This document shows positions 8,061-14,585 of a DNA stretch of 14,658 bases, in pieces. The notes beneath the pieces are model-generated. The model worked only from the letters and a program-made list of their open reading frames with translations, was not told where the DNA came from and ran no database searches. Source of the DNA: UMGS973 sp045599945 (lineage in GTDB: Bacteria; Bacillota; Clostridia; Peptostreptococcales; Anaerovoracaceae). Positions within the stretch are counted from its first letter, which is position 1. Each line of letters opens with the position of its first letter. The stretch is taken from NCBI GenBank assembly GCA_045599945.1, contig JAZRWY010000038.1, forward strand, positions 1 through 14,658, in the 5' to 3' direction. Position numbers and translations under genes: made by a program.

Positions 8061-8066
8061 GATACA

Positions 8067-8097
8067 TAAAAGAACTGGACTGCTGTTACAGTCCAGT
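8067..8097 (-). terminator. Intrinsic terminator or attenuator between yajC and the alcohol dehydrogenase gene
   Basis: A perfect 9-bp stem, ACTGGACTG (8074-8082) and CAGTCCAGT (8089-8097), with a 6-base loop. On the minus strand it is followed by TCTTTTAT. It lies 42 bases beyond the yajC stop, as expected for a terminator of the tRNA-Leu/yajC transcript. It also ends 13 bases before the dehydrogenase ATG, leaving no room for a separate promoter after it unless the real start is further in. Confidence 0.7.
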
Positions 8098-8125
8098 CAA
8101 ATCCCAATTTATTCATCTGTTACAG
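8083..8125. repeat. Two copies of the near-palindrome CTGTTACAG
   Basis: CTGTTACAG occurs at 8083-8091 and again at 8117-8125, 34 bases apart. Each is a dyad, CTGT-T-ACAG. The first overlaps the loop and right arm of the terminator-like hairpin; the second is free-standing. They could be binding sites for a dimeric regulator of the operon starting at 8060, or the first could simply reflect hairpin sequence. Confidence 0.35.
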
Positions 8126-8139
8126 CTGCTTTAACATAT

Positions 8140-8598
8140 TTAAAGATCTGCCTTCTCTTCTCCGTCAATGATGACACCTTTCTTCTCTTCCACTACTTCT
8201 TCAGCAGTTTCAGTTTCCTCCACGATTTCTTCTGCAGGAACTTCAGCCTTCTTCATTCTCTTTGGTCTGCTTGGCTTCTTTACAGGTTCATCATCTTCAA
8301 ATACAGAATCTACTGCTGCTCTTCCGTCACCTTCTTCAAGAACCTTGGAGATTCCCCATCTCATGACTTCAAGCTTTGTCTTGTCTGCACCGCACTGAAT
8401 GACAACAGATTCTTCCTTGGTTTTTACAATCTTGCCTAAAAAACCGCCGATGGTAACGATTTCATCGCCTACCATAAGGTTGTCTCTCATTGCATTTGTT
8501 TCTTTTTCTTTCTTTTTCTGTGGTCGAATCAATGTAAAGTACATCAGTACGATCAGTGCTGCCAGGAACAGTAAACTCATTATTGTCTGGTTATCCAT
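8140..8598 (-). CDS. yajC: Preprotein translocase accessory subunit YajC
   Basis: A small SecDF-associated membrane protein of 152 residues. A single N-terminal transmembrane helix (about 5-23) is followed by the family signature FTLIRPQKKKEKE (21-33). A soluble domain with MVGDEIVTIGGFLGKIV (42-58) comes next. From about residue 100 the protein has an extra tail: a basic patch (KKPSRPKRMKK) and then a glutamate-rich stretch with repeated EEVVEE-like blocks, longer than the roughly 85-110 residues common in the family. The start is placed at 8598 because GGAGG (8607-8611) lies 8 bases upstream; an ATG at 8619 in the same frame has no ribosome binding site. It is separated from secDF or tgt, its usual neighbours, and lies 43 bases after tRNA-Leu. 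Confidence 0.92.
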   Translation of the reverse strand: MDNQTIMSLLFLAALIVLMYFTLIRPQKKKEKETNAMRDNLMVGDEIVTIGGFLGKIVKTKEESVVIQCGADKTKLEVMRWGISKVLEEGDGRAAVDSVFEDDEPVKKPSRPKRMKKAEVPAEEIVEETETAEEVVEEKKGVIIDGEEKADL

Positions 8599-8641
8599 TT
8601 TTGTTTCCTCCGGAATCATTTAAATAAATTTTTAGCTTAGC

Positions 8642-8728
8642 TGGTGCCGGCGATGGGGGTCGAACCCATACGATGTCGCCACCACGGGATTTTGAGTCCC
8701 GCGCGTCTGCCAGTTCCGCCACGCCGGC
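8642..8728 (-). tRNA. tRNA-Leu (anticodon CAA)
   Basis: An 87-nt class II tRNA including an encoded CCA end (8642-8644). The acceptor stem GCCGGCG/CGCCGGC is fully paired, with discriminator A. The D arm is GCG/CGC. The anticodon stem CGGGA/TCCCG encloses loop CTCAAAA, giving anticodon CAA (reads UUG). A long variable arm follows, and the T arm contains the GGTTCGACCC pattern. The long variable arm, A73 discriminator and anticodon all agree with leucine. Confidence 0.97.
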
Positions 8729-8739
8729 GTGACTAACAT

Positions 8740-8768
8740 ATTATATCATAGCAATGTAAATATTACAA
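8740..8768 (-). promoter_or_regulatory. Sigma-70 promoter for tRNA-Leu (and probably yajC)
   Basis: On the minus strand, TTGTAA (8763-8768) is followed by a 17-base spacer and a consensus TATAAT (8740-8745), preceded by TGA, which forms an extended -10. The predicted transcript start is near 8733, about 5 bases before the mature tRNA 5' end. A short palindrome, TGTAA-ATA-TTACA (8755-8767), overlaps the -35 and spacer. Confidence 0.85.
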
Positions 8769-8810
8769 ATGTTTTGTATGATTTACAAGGCGCAAAAAGC
8801 TCAAAAAACT

Positions 8811-10406
8811 TTATTCTTCTTTATCTTCTACCGGCTGTTCGATGACATATTCCGACTGCCATTCACAGCATCCGTTATATATGTCATAGGATGTCGGATG
8901 GACTTCGCCGCTGAGTTCATCGGATATGACGTAGGAATAGGTTTTATAGAACATCGGATATATGGAAACCGTTTCTTTCATGATGCTTCTGATTTCTTCT
9001 GCCTTTTTCAGCATCTCCTCCGGTTCCATGCATCTGGATGCCTCCCGGACTGCTTTTTCCAGCTTACGGTCCTCCAACCCTGTATAATCCAGATTTCCTC
9101 CGATCAGATCAGAAACATCATATGCCGGCGAAAAAGTAATCTCGCCAATATACAGGTCAAATTCACCTTTTTTCAGTGCTTTTTTGAATGCCTTTTCTGA
9201 AACAGCTTTCGTTTCACATTCAATGCCCAGTTCTTCCAGGTCTGCACATATGAATTTTGCACTCTTTTTCAGTTCTGTACGGTCCTCTGTCAGGAGCACC
9301 ATTTTCACCGGTTTTTTACCCGGTTCCAGATATCCGTCCTTATTCTGATCCTTCCATCCGGCGGAAGAAAGAACATCCCTGGCCTTCTTGATATCAAAAG
9401 GATACAGGTCGCCATTGTTATTCATCCCCAGATACCCCGGGCAGTAGACACTGTCCGTTAAAATGCCGCCGGCGTAATAGGATTTCTGCAGAATGTCATC
9501 GGAATCAACGGCAAGGCAAATGGCCTGCCGGACTTTTTCCGATGACAGATAGGATTTGTTGCAGTTGAAACCAATGGCCACAAGAACATTGGAGGTGAAT
9601 TCTCCATTTCTCAGACTGCAGTTTCCGATTTCCGTCTGCCGGTCCAGTTCTGTTCTGATGGTGAATGAAACAAGATTTCCGGAAAGAAGATTCATGATTT
9701 CAGCTTTTCCGTCATAATATGTGAAATTCAGCTGGTTTTCAGGGACCGTTCCGTCATATTTGCTGTTCGGTTTCAATATGAAGCCCTTATCGGTGCGGCT
9801 GGTCATTTTGTATGGACCCGAACCCACAGGTTTAAAGGATGCCTTGCGGTCACTCATCTGACTGAGGTCATATTTATGGGAAGGAAGAATCGGAAACGTA
9901 AGCTTTGCCAGACTTCCTTCTCCTTCTTCAAAAACAATCTTCACATTCGATGCTCCGTCCGTTTTAACATTTCTGATGCCATCGACGCAGGATGCATACC
10001 TGCAGTATTTCCCGCCCTTCTGGTATGCTTCTATGCTGAATTTGACATCCTCCGATGTCACTTTTTCACCGTCAGAAAATCTGGCGCCCGATTTCAGCTT
10101 GATTTCAACAGATTTACCGCTTTTACTGATCTTATGGCTGGCTGCAAGATCCGCCACCGGCGTAAAGGTATCATCCAGGACAAAGAGAGACTGATAGAGC
10201 AGTCTGGAGAGATAGTATGTATCTTCATCCATGGAACATGCCGGGTTCATCGTAACAATGTCCGAAACAGCAAAATTCACATTCTTACTGGTCTCATGAA
10301 CCGATTCATCCTTATTGTTTTTTCCAAAACCGACACCGTTTTCGCAGCCGCACATGGCAATGAGGACAGCCATTGTTATTAGAATGGAAATGATTTTTTT
10401 ATACAT
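8811..10406 (-). CDS. Peptide ABC transporter substrate-binding lipoprotein (SBP_bac_5/OppA-like)
   Basis: A 531-residue extracytoplasmic solute-binding protein of family 5, normally delivering oligopeptides or similar ligands to an ABC permease. A lipoprotein-type signal peptide is visible at residues 1-21 (MYKKIISILITMAVLIAMCGC); the modified cysteine could be C19 or C21, because the residues just before C19 depart from the usual L-A-G-C pattern. The mature protein contains NPACSMDEDTYYLSRLLYQSL, KLKSGARFSDGEKVTSEDVKFSIEAY and VRQAICLAVDSDDIL, all characteristic of the family. The start at 10406 is chosen because GGAG (10411-10414) lies 4 bases upstream and because it begins exactly at the signal peptide; the frame is open further upstream. 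It overlaps coaE by 8 bases. No permease or ATPase genes are nearby, so its transporter partner must be elsewhere. Confidence 0.9.
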   Translation of the reverse strand: MYKKIISILITMAVLIAMCGCENGVGFGKNNKDESVHETSKNVNFAVSDIVTMNPACSMDEDTYYLSRLLYQSLFVLDDTFTPVADLAASHKISKSGKSVEIKLKSGARFSDGEKVTSEDVKFSIEAYQKGGKYCRYASCVDGIRNVKTDGASNVKIVFEEGEGSLAKLTFPILPSHKYDLSQMSDRKASFKPVGSGPYKMTSRTDKGFILKPNSKYDGTVPENQLNFTYYDGKAEIMNLLSGNLVSFTIRTELDRQTEIGNCSLRNGEFTSNVLVAIGFNCNKSYLSSEKVRQAICLAVDSDDILQKSYYAGGILTDSVYCPGYLGMNNNGDLYPFDIKKARDVLSSAGWKDQNKDGYLEPGKKPVKMVLLTEDRTELKKSAKFICADLEELGIECETKAVSEKAFKKALKKGEFDLYIGEITFSPAYDVSDLIGGNLDYTGLEDRKLEKAVREASRCMEPEEMLKKAEEIRSIMKETVSIYPMFYKTYSYVISDELSGEVHPTSYDIYNGCCEWQSEYVIEQPVEDKEE

Positions 10407-10974
10407 ATTTCTCCATGGCTTCATCGATCTGCCGATAAAGCGCCTCCTTATCTGTTGAATTATCCAATACGGCATCCGCCCGGGCAAGTTTTTCTTCCCT
10501 TCCCATCTGATTGCTGATCCGGTCCATGACTTCCTGCCTGGAAATGCCGTCTCTTTTCATGACTCTTGCAATTCTTACTTCCGTATCTGCATCAACAACA
10601 AATACAGCATCGCAGAGACGGTCAAGACCTACTTCAAACAGCAGCGGTGCATCGATGATGCAGTTTCCGCCGGCACTTCTGACACGCTCTTCAATGATTG
10701 CAATGATGGTGCCCATCATGATATCGTCCAGCATGCTCTTTCGCTCAGGAGATTCAAAAACAAAGGCTCCCAGCTCTTTGCGCTGCAGAATTCCATTCTT
10801 TACAAACTGCCTGCCGAAAGTATCGCTGATGCGCGTAAGGAGCGGACTTCCCGGCTGTACAATTTCTCTGGAGATCTGATCCGCATCAATGATTTCAAAT
10901 CCTTTGCTCTCCAGGTACCGGGAAACTGTCGATTTTCCTGTACCGATTCCTCCTGTCAATCCAAGTACTGTCAT
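10399..10974 (-). CDS. coaE: Dephospho-CoA kinase
   Basis: Catalyses the last step of coenzyme A synthesis, ATP-dependent phosphorylation of the 3'-hydroxyl of dephospho-CoA. The 191-residue P-loop kinase has Walker A GGIGTGKS (8-15), the acceptor-binding DADQISREIV (30-39), the conserved IIDAPLLFEVGL (106-117), and the lid and C-terminal region with RISNQM (152-157). Length is typical. The start ATG at 10974 has AGGAGG about 4 bases upstream. It follows polA by 8 bases, a frequent pairing in Firmicutes, and overlaps the next lipoprotein gene by 8 bases, so the three are probably cotranscribed. Confidence 0.96.
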   Translation of the reverse strand: MTVLGLTGGIGTGKSTVSRYLESKGFEIIDADQISREIVQPGSPLLTRISDTFGRQFVKNGILQRKELGAFVFESPERKSMLDDIMMGTIIAIIEERVRSAGGNCIIDAPLLFEVGLDRLCDAVFVVDADTEVRIARVMKRDGISRQEVMDRISNQMGREEKLARADAVLDNSTDKEALYRQIDEAMEKYV

Positions 10975-10982
10975 ATGCCCTC

Positions 10983-13613
10983 CTATTTCAGACTGTACCA
11001 GTCTTCTGCTTCACTTACTTCTGCTGCAAGTTTTACCTTGAAATCCACAGCCGATTCCATCTGCTCTTTCAATAGTTTCTTTACCGTTTCCCGTTCATCA
11101 TCATAGGTTTCAATGATCAGTTCATCGTGGATCTGAAGAATCAGACGGGACTTTAACCCCTGTCTTTTCAGTTCGTAGAAGACTTTAACCATGGCAATCT
11201 TGATGATATCCGCAGCAGCGCCCTGTATTGGTGAATTCATGGCAAGACGCTCTCCGAGCTGCCGCGTCATGAAATTGGATGCAGTAATCTCGCTGATATA
11301 TCTCTTTCTGCCCCGGAAGGTCGAAACATATCCATTTTCTCTGCAGAATGCAATCTGCCCGTCCATGTATTTTTTCACATCCGGATATTTAGCAAAATAC
11401 TCGCGAATATATGTCTCTGCTTCTTTTCTGGAAATATTCAGATTGGAGGAAAGTCCAAATCCGCTCATGCCGTAGATGACGCCAAAATTCACAGCTTTTG
11501 CAGAACTTCTCTGCTCCGGTGTGATTTCATTTTCCGGAATGCCAAGAACCTTGGACGCAGTATTCTTGTGAATGTCTGCACCTTTATTAAATGCGTCGAT
11601 GAGATCCTGATCGCCGGAAAGATGGGCCAGAACGCGGAGCTCAATCTGCGAATAGTCTGCTCCGACAAATGTCGCGTCAGAACCTGCAACAAATGCTTTC
11701 CGGACCTGTCTTCCAAATTCCGTACGGATTGGGATGTTCTGCAGATTCGGCTCCGTGCAGCTGAGCCTTCCGGTTGCTGCAACGGTCTGCTGAAAATGGG
11801 CATGAATTCTTCCATCTGATCCAATCAGCGGCAGAAGTCCGTCAACGTAGGTGCTTTTCAGTTTTGTAAGCGTCCGGTATTCCAAAACTGCCGGTACGAT
11901 GTCGTGCTGGTCCCTGATTTTTTCCAGAATATCCGCACTGGTGGAATATCCCTTTTTTGTCTTCTTTCCTGCCGGAAGACCAAGCTTTTCAAAAAGAATG
12001 GTTCCCAGCTGGGAAGGAGAATTGATATTAAAGGATTCTCCTGCCATCGCATAGATGTCTTCTGTGAGTTTTTCAATGCCGCTTGCGATTCCATCCCCGA
12101 TATCCGTCAGAATGGATGGATCTGCCGAAATACCTTCTTTTTCCATGGATGCAAGAACGCCAATGAGCGGAAGCTCAATATCTGTGAAAACCTGCATCGT
12201 CTCTTCCTGATTCAGGCGTTCTTCCTGCACCGCCCGTATATCTCTGACAGCAGAAAGATAGTCGCAGACATATTCGGACAAGCCTTCGCTGTTATCGTCC
12301 AGAAAACTGATCTGATCAAAACCGGAAAGCGCTTCTTTTTCATCCGTAATCTCCTGATGAAAGTATTCGAAAGCCAATACCTTCAGGTCATAGCGGGATC
12401 TTGACGGATCCAGCACATATTCGGCAACTGCTGTATCAAAGGAAACATCCAGTCTCTCAAGACCGCAGAACAGCAGAGGATACAGGTCTTTTTTTACATC
12501 ATGTCCGGCAAAAGAGATTGATTTATCATTCAGAATGGAAACTGCTTCACCGACCAGATTTTCACCTATATAGTAGCAGATGCCGCCCTGTCCGATTCCC
12601 ATTCCTGTAATCTGGGGCACATCGACATGGGAACCATCCGAAAGAACCTTAAGATAGACTTCTCCCTCCAGTTCTTTCAGCGGAGCAAGATCTTTGAGAA
12701 TCCTCTTCTCAAACTTTTCTGTTTCTGTTTTTTCAATTTCTTTTTCGGGAAGCTTCAGTTTCCGGAGGAAACTGTTGAATTCCAGTTTTGTATAGATGCG
12801 GATCAATGCATCATAGTCCGGCTCCTGTTCTCTGAAATCTTCAAAGGATATTTCAATAGGAACATCTGTATGGATCGTGGCAAGCCGCCTGCTCATCATT
12901 GCAAGCTGCGCATTTTCTTCTAGTCTTTCTTTGAGTTTGCTTTGTTTCATGGAGCCGGCTGCAGCAATGACAGCTTCCACACTTCCATGTTCATGAAGAA
13001 GCTTCAGCGCCGTCTTTTCTCCAACGCCAGGTATTCCCGGAATATTATCCGATGTGTCTCCCATCAGACCCTTCAGATCAATGAACTGGGCAGGTGTCAG
13101 ACCATATTCCGCCATCATTTCATCGGCATCATAGATTTTGAACTCGGAGATGCCTTTTTTTGTTATCAGGATTTTTGTATTCTCCGATGCCAGCTGCAGT
13201 TCATCTCTGTCACCGGTAATGATCAGCGGTTTCAGTCCCTGCTCCTCGGCACGTTTTGCGATCGTTCCAATCAGGTCATCAGCCTCAAAACCGTCCATTT
13301 CCACATATGAGATATTCATTGCAGCTAACACTTCTTTGAGAAGCGGCATCTGCATCAGCATCTCCGGCGGTGTCTTTTTTCTCCCCGCTTTATATTCATC
13401 ATACTCCAGATGTCTGAAGGTTGGTGCTGCTTTATCAAAAGTTACAACAATATATCCGGACGCATAATCGGTGCGGATCTTATTCAGCATGTTGAGAAAT
13501 CCGAAGATTCCCTGTGTATATAGTCCTTCTCTTGTGATCATCGGCCGCTGCATGGCATAAAATGCACGAAACATCAGAGAATGACCGTCTATGATGATAA
13601 TTCTGTTATCCAT
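10983..13613 (-). CDS. polA: DNA polymerase I with inactive proofreading domain
   Basis: An 876-residue repair and Okazaki-fragment polymerase. Residues 1-290 form the 5'-3' nuclease: D9, D60, E110, D112-D113, D135, D137, D186 and D189 are visible, with helix-hairpin-helix GIPGVGEKTALKLL (193-206). The central 3'-5' exonuclease fold (about 310-470) has lost its catalytic motifs: no DxE near 318-330, GHDVKKD (370-376) in place of exo II, and YVCDY (448-452), where exo III needs YxxxD. The polymerase domain is intact: motif A DYSQIELR with D653, motif B RSSAKAVNFGVIYG with K706 and Y714, and motif C QIHDE with D830. Spacings equal those of E. coli Pol I (705/758/766/882). GAGG lies 6 bases before ATG 13613. 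Transcription probably starts at the palindromic promoter near 13644. Confidence 0.98.
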   Translation of the reverse strand: MDNRIIIIDGHSLMFRAFYAMQRPMITREGLYTQGIFGFLNMLNKIRTDYASGYIVVTFDKAAPTFRHLEYDEYKAGRKKTPPEMLMQMPLLKEVLAAMNISYVEMDGFEADDLIGTIAKRAEEQGLKPLIITGDRDELQLASENTKILITKKGISEFKIYDADEMMAEYGLTPAQFIDLKGLMGDTSDNIPGIPGVGEKTALKLLHEHGSVEAVIAAAGSMKQSKLKERLEENAQLAMMSRRLATIHTDVPIEISFEDFREQEPDYDALIRIYTKLEFNSFLRKLKLPEKEIEKTETEKFEKRILKDLAPLKELEGEVYLKVLSDGSHVDVPQITGMGIGQGGICYYIGENLVGEAVSILNDKSISFAGHDVKKDLYPLLFCGLERLDVSFDTAVAEYVLDPSRSRYDLKVLAFEYFHQEITDEKEALSGFDQISFLDDNSEGLSEYVCDYLSAVRDIRAVQEERLNQEETMQVFTDIELPLIGVLASMEKEGISADPSILTDIGDGIASGIEKLTEDIYAMAGESFNINSPSQLGTILFEKLGLPAGKKTKKGYSTSADILEKIRDQHDIVPAVLEYRTLTKLKSTYVDGLLPLIGSDGRIHAHFQQTVAATGRLSCTEPNLQNIPIRTEFGRQVRKAFVAGSDATFVGADYSQIELRVLAHLSGDQDLIDAFNKGADIHKNTASKVLGIPENEITPEQRSSAKAVNFGVIYGMSGFGLSSNLNISRKEAETYIREYFAKYPDVKKYMDGQIAFCRENGYVSTFRGRKRYISEITASNFMTRQLGERLAMNSPIQGAAADIIKIAMVKVFYELKRQGLKSRLILQIHDELIIETYDDERETVKKLLKEQMESAVDFKVKLAAEVSEAEDWYSLK

Positions 13614-13643
13614 GATCTACCTCATCTCATATTATTTCTCTCC

Positions 13644-13649
13644 ATTATA
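13644..13649 (-). promoter_or_regulatory. Extended -10 element of the polA promoter
   Basis: Read on the minus strand this is TATAAT preceded by TGG, an extended -10 consensus. No good -35 is seen 17 bases upstream (TAGGAT), which fits an extended -10 promoter. The expected start site is near 13637, giving a short leader of about 25 bases before polA. Confidence 0.65.
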
Positions 13650-13662
13650 CCACAGTCTGTGG

Positions 13663-13668
13663 TATAAT
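13663..13668 (+). promoter_or_regulatory. Extended -10 element of the PHP phosphatase promoter
   Basis: TATAAT preceded by TGG (13660-13662) on the plus strand. The -35 region at 17-base spacing (CTCCAT) is poor, so recognition would rely on the extended -10. The predicted start is near 13675, about 26 bases before the ATG, with AGGAG in between. Confidence 0.65.
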
Positions 13669-13700
13669 CCTATGAAGAATGCATAAGAGGAGAACAAACA

Positions 13701-14492
13701 ATGCTCGATTACCATACACATACATCCTTTTCTGATGACTGCAGCTATTCCATGGAGGAAATGATACGCGCAGCCATGGAAAAAGGACTTACCGAATATG
13801 CCATAACCGATCATCACGATCCGGACTATCCCATGGACCGTTTCGGCTATACCTTTGAAATTGATGCAGAAAAATACCACGAGTCGCTGGAAGATCTGAC
13901 GGAAAAATACGAAAAAGACATTGCAATCATCAAGGGAATTGAACTGGGACTTCAGATGGGCTCTGCAAAGAAGAAATGCATCGAAACCGTGAAGTACCCA
14001 TATGATTTTGTCATCGGCTCCTTCCATCTCATCGATTACCAGGATATCTGCGCCCCATTTCATGCGGATAAGACGCCTGAAGAGGCAAATCTGGCATATT
14101 ATTCATATATCCTGGATACCATCCGTGATTTCGAAGATTTTGACGTTTTGGGGCACATCAACGCCATCGACCGGTATACAGCATATGTTCCGGATTTCAG
14201 CCCCTGCGAAGAAATCGTATCTGAAATCCTGAAGCATCTGATTGATCATGACAAAGGAATTGAGCTGAATACTTCATCTTTCCGCTACAGGATGGCTGAT
14301 ACCATGCCGTCACAAAGAATTCTGAAGATGTATAAAGACCTTGGCGGAAGAATCATTACCTTCGGTTCAGACTCCCATGTACCCGATACAATCGGATACC
14401 GATATGACTGGGCCCTGGACTATCTCAGAAGTCTGGGATTTAATTATCTAACAACCTACAGAAAACGTATGCCGGAACTGATCCGAATATAA
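13701..14492 (+). CDS. PHP-domain phosphatase, histidinol-phosphatase (HisK/HisJ)-like
   Basis: A 263-residue protein of the PHP metal-dependent hydrolase superfamily, closest in layout to histidinol-phosphate phosphatases. Metal-site residues seen in order: H5 and H7 in DYHTHTSFS, D12, H38-H39 in ITDHHDP, E81 in KGIELG, H109 in GSFHLI, H152 in LGHINAI, and D224/H226 in GSDSH. This fits a trinuclear metal centre and the usual 260-270-residue length. No other histidine biosynthesis gene is nearby, so the real substrate could be another phosphomonoester and the symbol is withheld. AGGAG sits 8 bases before ATG 13701. It is the only plus-strand gene before the right-edge element, is divergent from polA, and is closed by its own terminator. 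Confidence 0.9.
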   Translation: MLDYHTHTSFSDDCSYSMEEMIRAAMEKGLTEYAITDHHDPDYPMDRFGYTFEIDAEKYHESLEDLTEKYEKDIAIIKGIELGLQMGSAKKKCIETVKYPYDFVIGSFHLIDYQDICAPFHADKTPEEANLAYYSYILDTIRDFEDFDVLGHINAIDRYTAYVPDFSPCEEIVSEILKHLIDHDKGIELNTSSFRYRMADTMPSQRILKMYKDLGGRIITFGSDSHVPDTIGYRYDWALDYLRSLGFNYLTTYRKRMPELIRI

Positions 14493-14523
14493 AAGATCCC
14501 TGATTTTCATCAGAGATCTTTTT
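14492..14523 (+). terminator. Rho-independent terminator after the PHP phosphatase gene
   Basis: Stem AAAGATC-C-CTGAT (14492-14504) pairs with ATCAG-A-GATCTTT (14509-14521) around a TTTC loop, with one C/A mismatch, and runs into a T tract to 14523. It starts within the stop codon. It is a strong, canonical plus-strand terminator. Confidence 0.9.
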
Positions 14524-14533
14524 GTATAAGTAA

Positions 14534-14556
14534 AACCACACGTTTGACGTGTGGTT
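14534..14556 (+). repeat. Perfect 10-bp hairpin, candidate IS left-end hairpin
   Basis: AACCACACGT (14534-14543) and ACGTGTGGTT (14547-14556) with loop TTG. No T tract follows on either strand (TTCCGT to the right; TTACTTATAC on the other strand), so it is not a normal terminator. Confidence 0.75.
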
Positions 14557-14572
14557 CCGTAAATGCTATGCA
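14544..14572 (+). promoter_or_regulatory. Weak candidate promoter for the right-edge gene
   Basis: TTGACG (14544-14549), one base from the -35 consensus, is spaced 17 bases from TATGCA (14567-14572), which matches the -10 at only three positions. The -35 begins in the first hairpin loop and the -10 begins in the loop of the second hairpin (AAATGC-TAT-GCATTT, 14561-14575). Confidence 0.35.
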
Positions 14573-14585
14573 TTTGAACAAAAAA

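Larger units (their letters stand above)
13644..13668. promoter_or_regulatory. Perfect palindrome carrying back-to-back divergent promoters
   Basis: ATTATACCACA (13644-13654), GTC, then TGTGGTATAAT (13658-13668): arms of 11 bases with a 3-base spacer and no mismatch. Each arm contains TGTGGTATAAT read outward, that is, an extended -10 box for polA on one side and for the PHP phosphatase gene on the other. The two RNA polymerase footprints would overlap, so the promoters should compete. The symmetry could also serve a dimeric repressor. Confidence 0.7.

Noticed and set aside
8599..8619. Start of yajC at the ATG at 8619
   Set aside because: No ribosome binding site precedes it, and the strong GGAGG lies between it and the ATG at 8598.
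8755..8788. Palindrome TGTAA-ATA-TTACA and two TTACAA copies 20 bases apart in the tRNA promoter region
   Set aside because: Short, AT-rich and partly explained by the -35 box itself; not enough to propose an operator.
8770..8812. Possible terminator after the binding lipoprotein gene
   Set aside because: T-rich runs are present (TTTTTT and TTTTT on the minus strand), but no inverted repeat of useful length was found.
9876..10382. A 168-codon plus-strand frame opposite the binding lipoprotein gene
   Set aside because: Antisense to a conserved protein with no supporting ribosome binding site or domain.
10407..10487. A longer N-terminus for the binding lipoprotein starting at 10487
   Set aside because: The extra 27 residues are arginine-rich and lie inside coaE. 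They would bury the signal peptide, and the GGAG site just before 10406 supports the shorter form.
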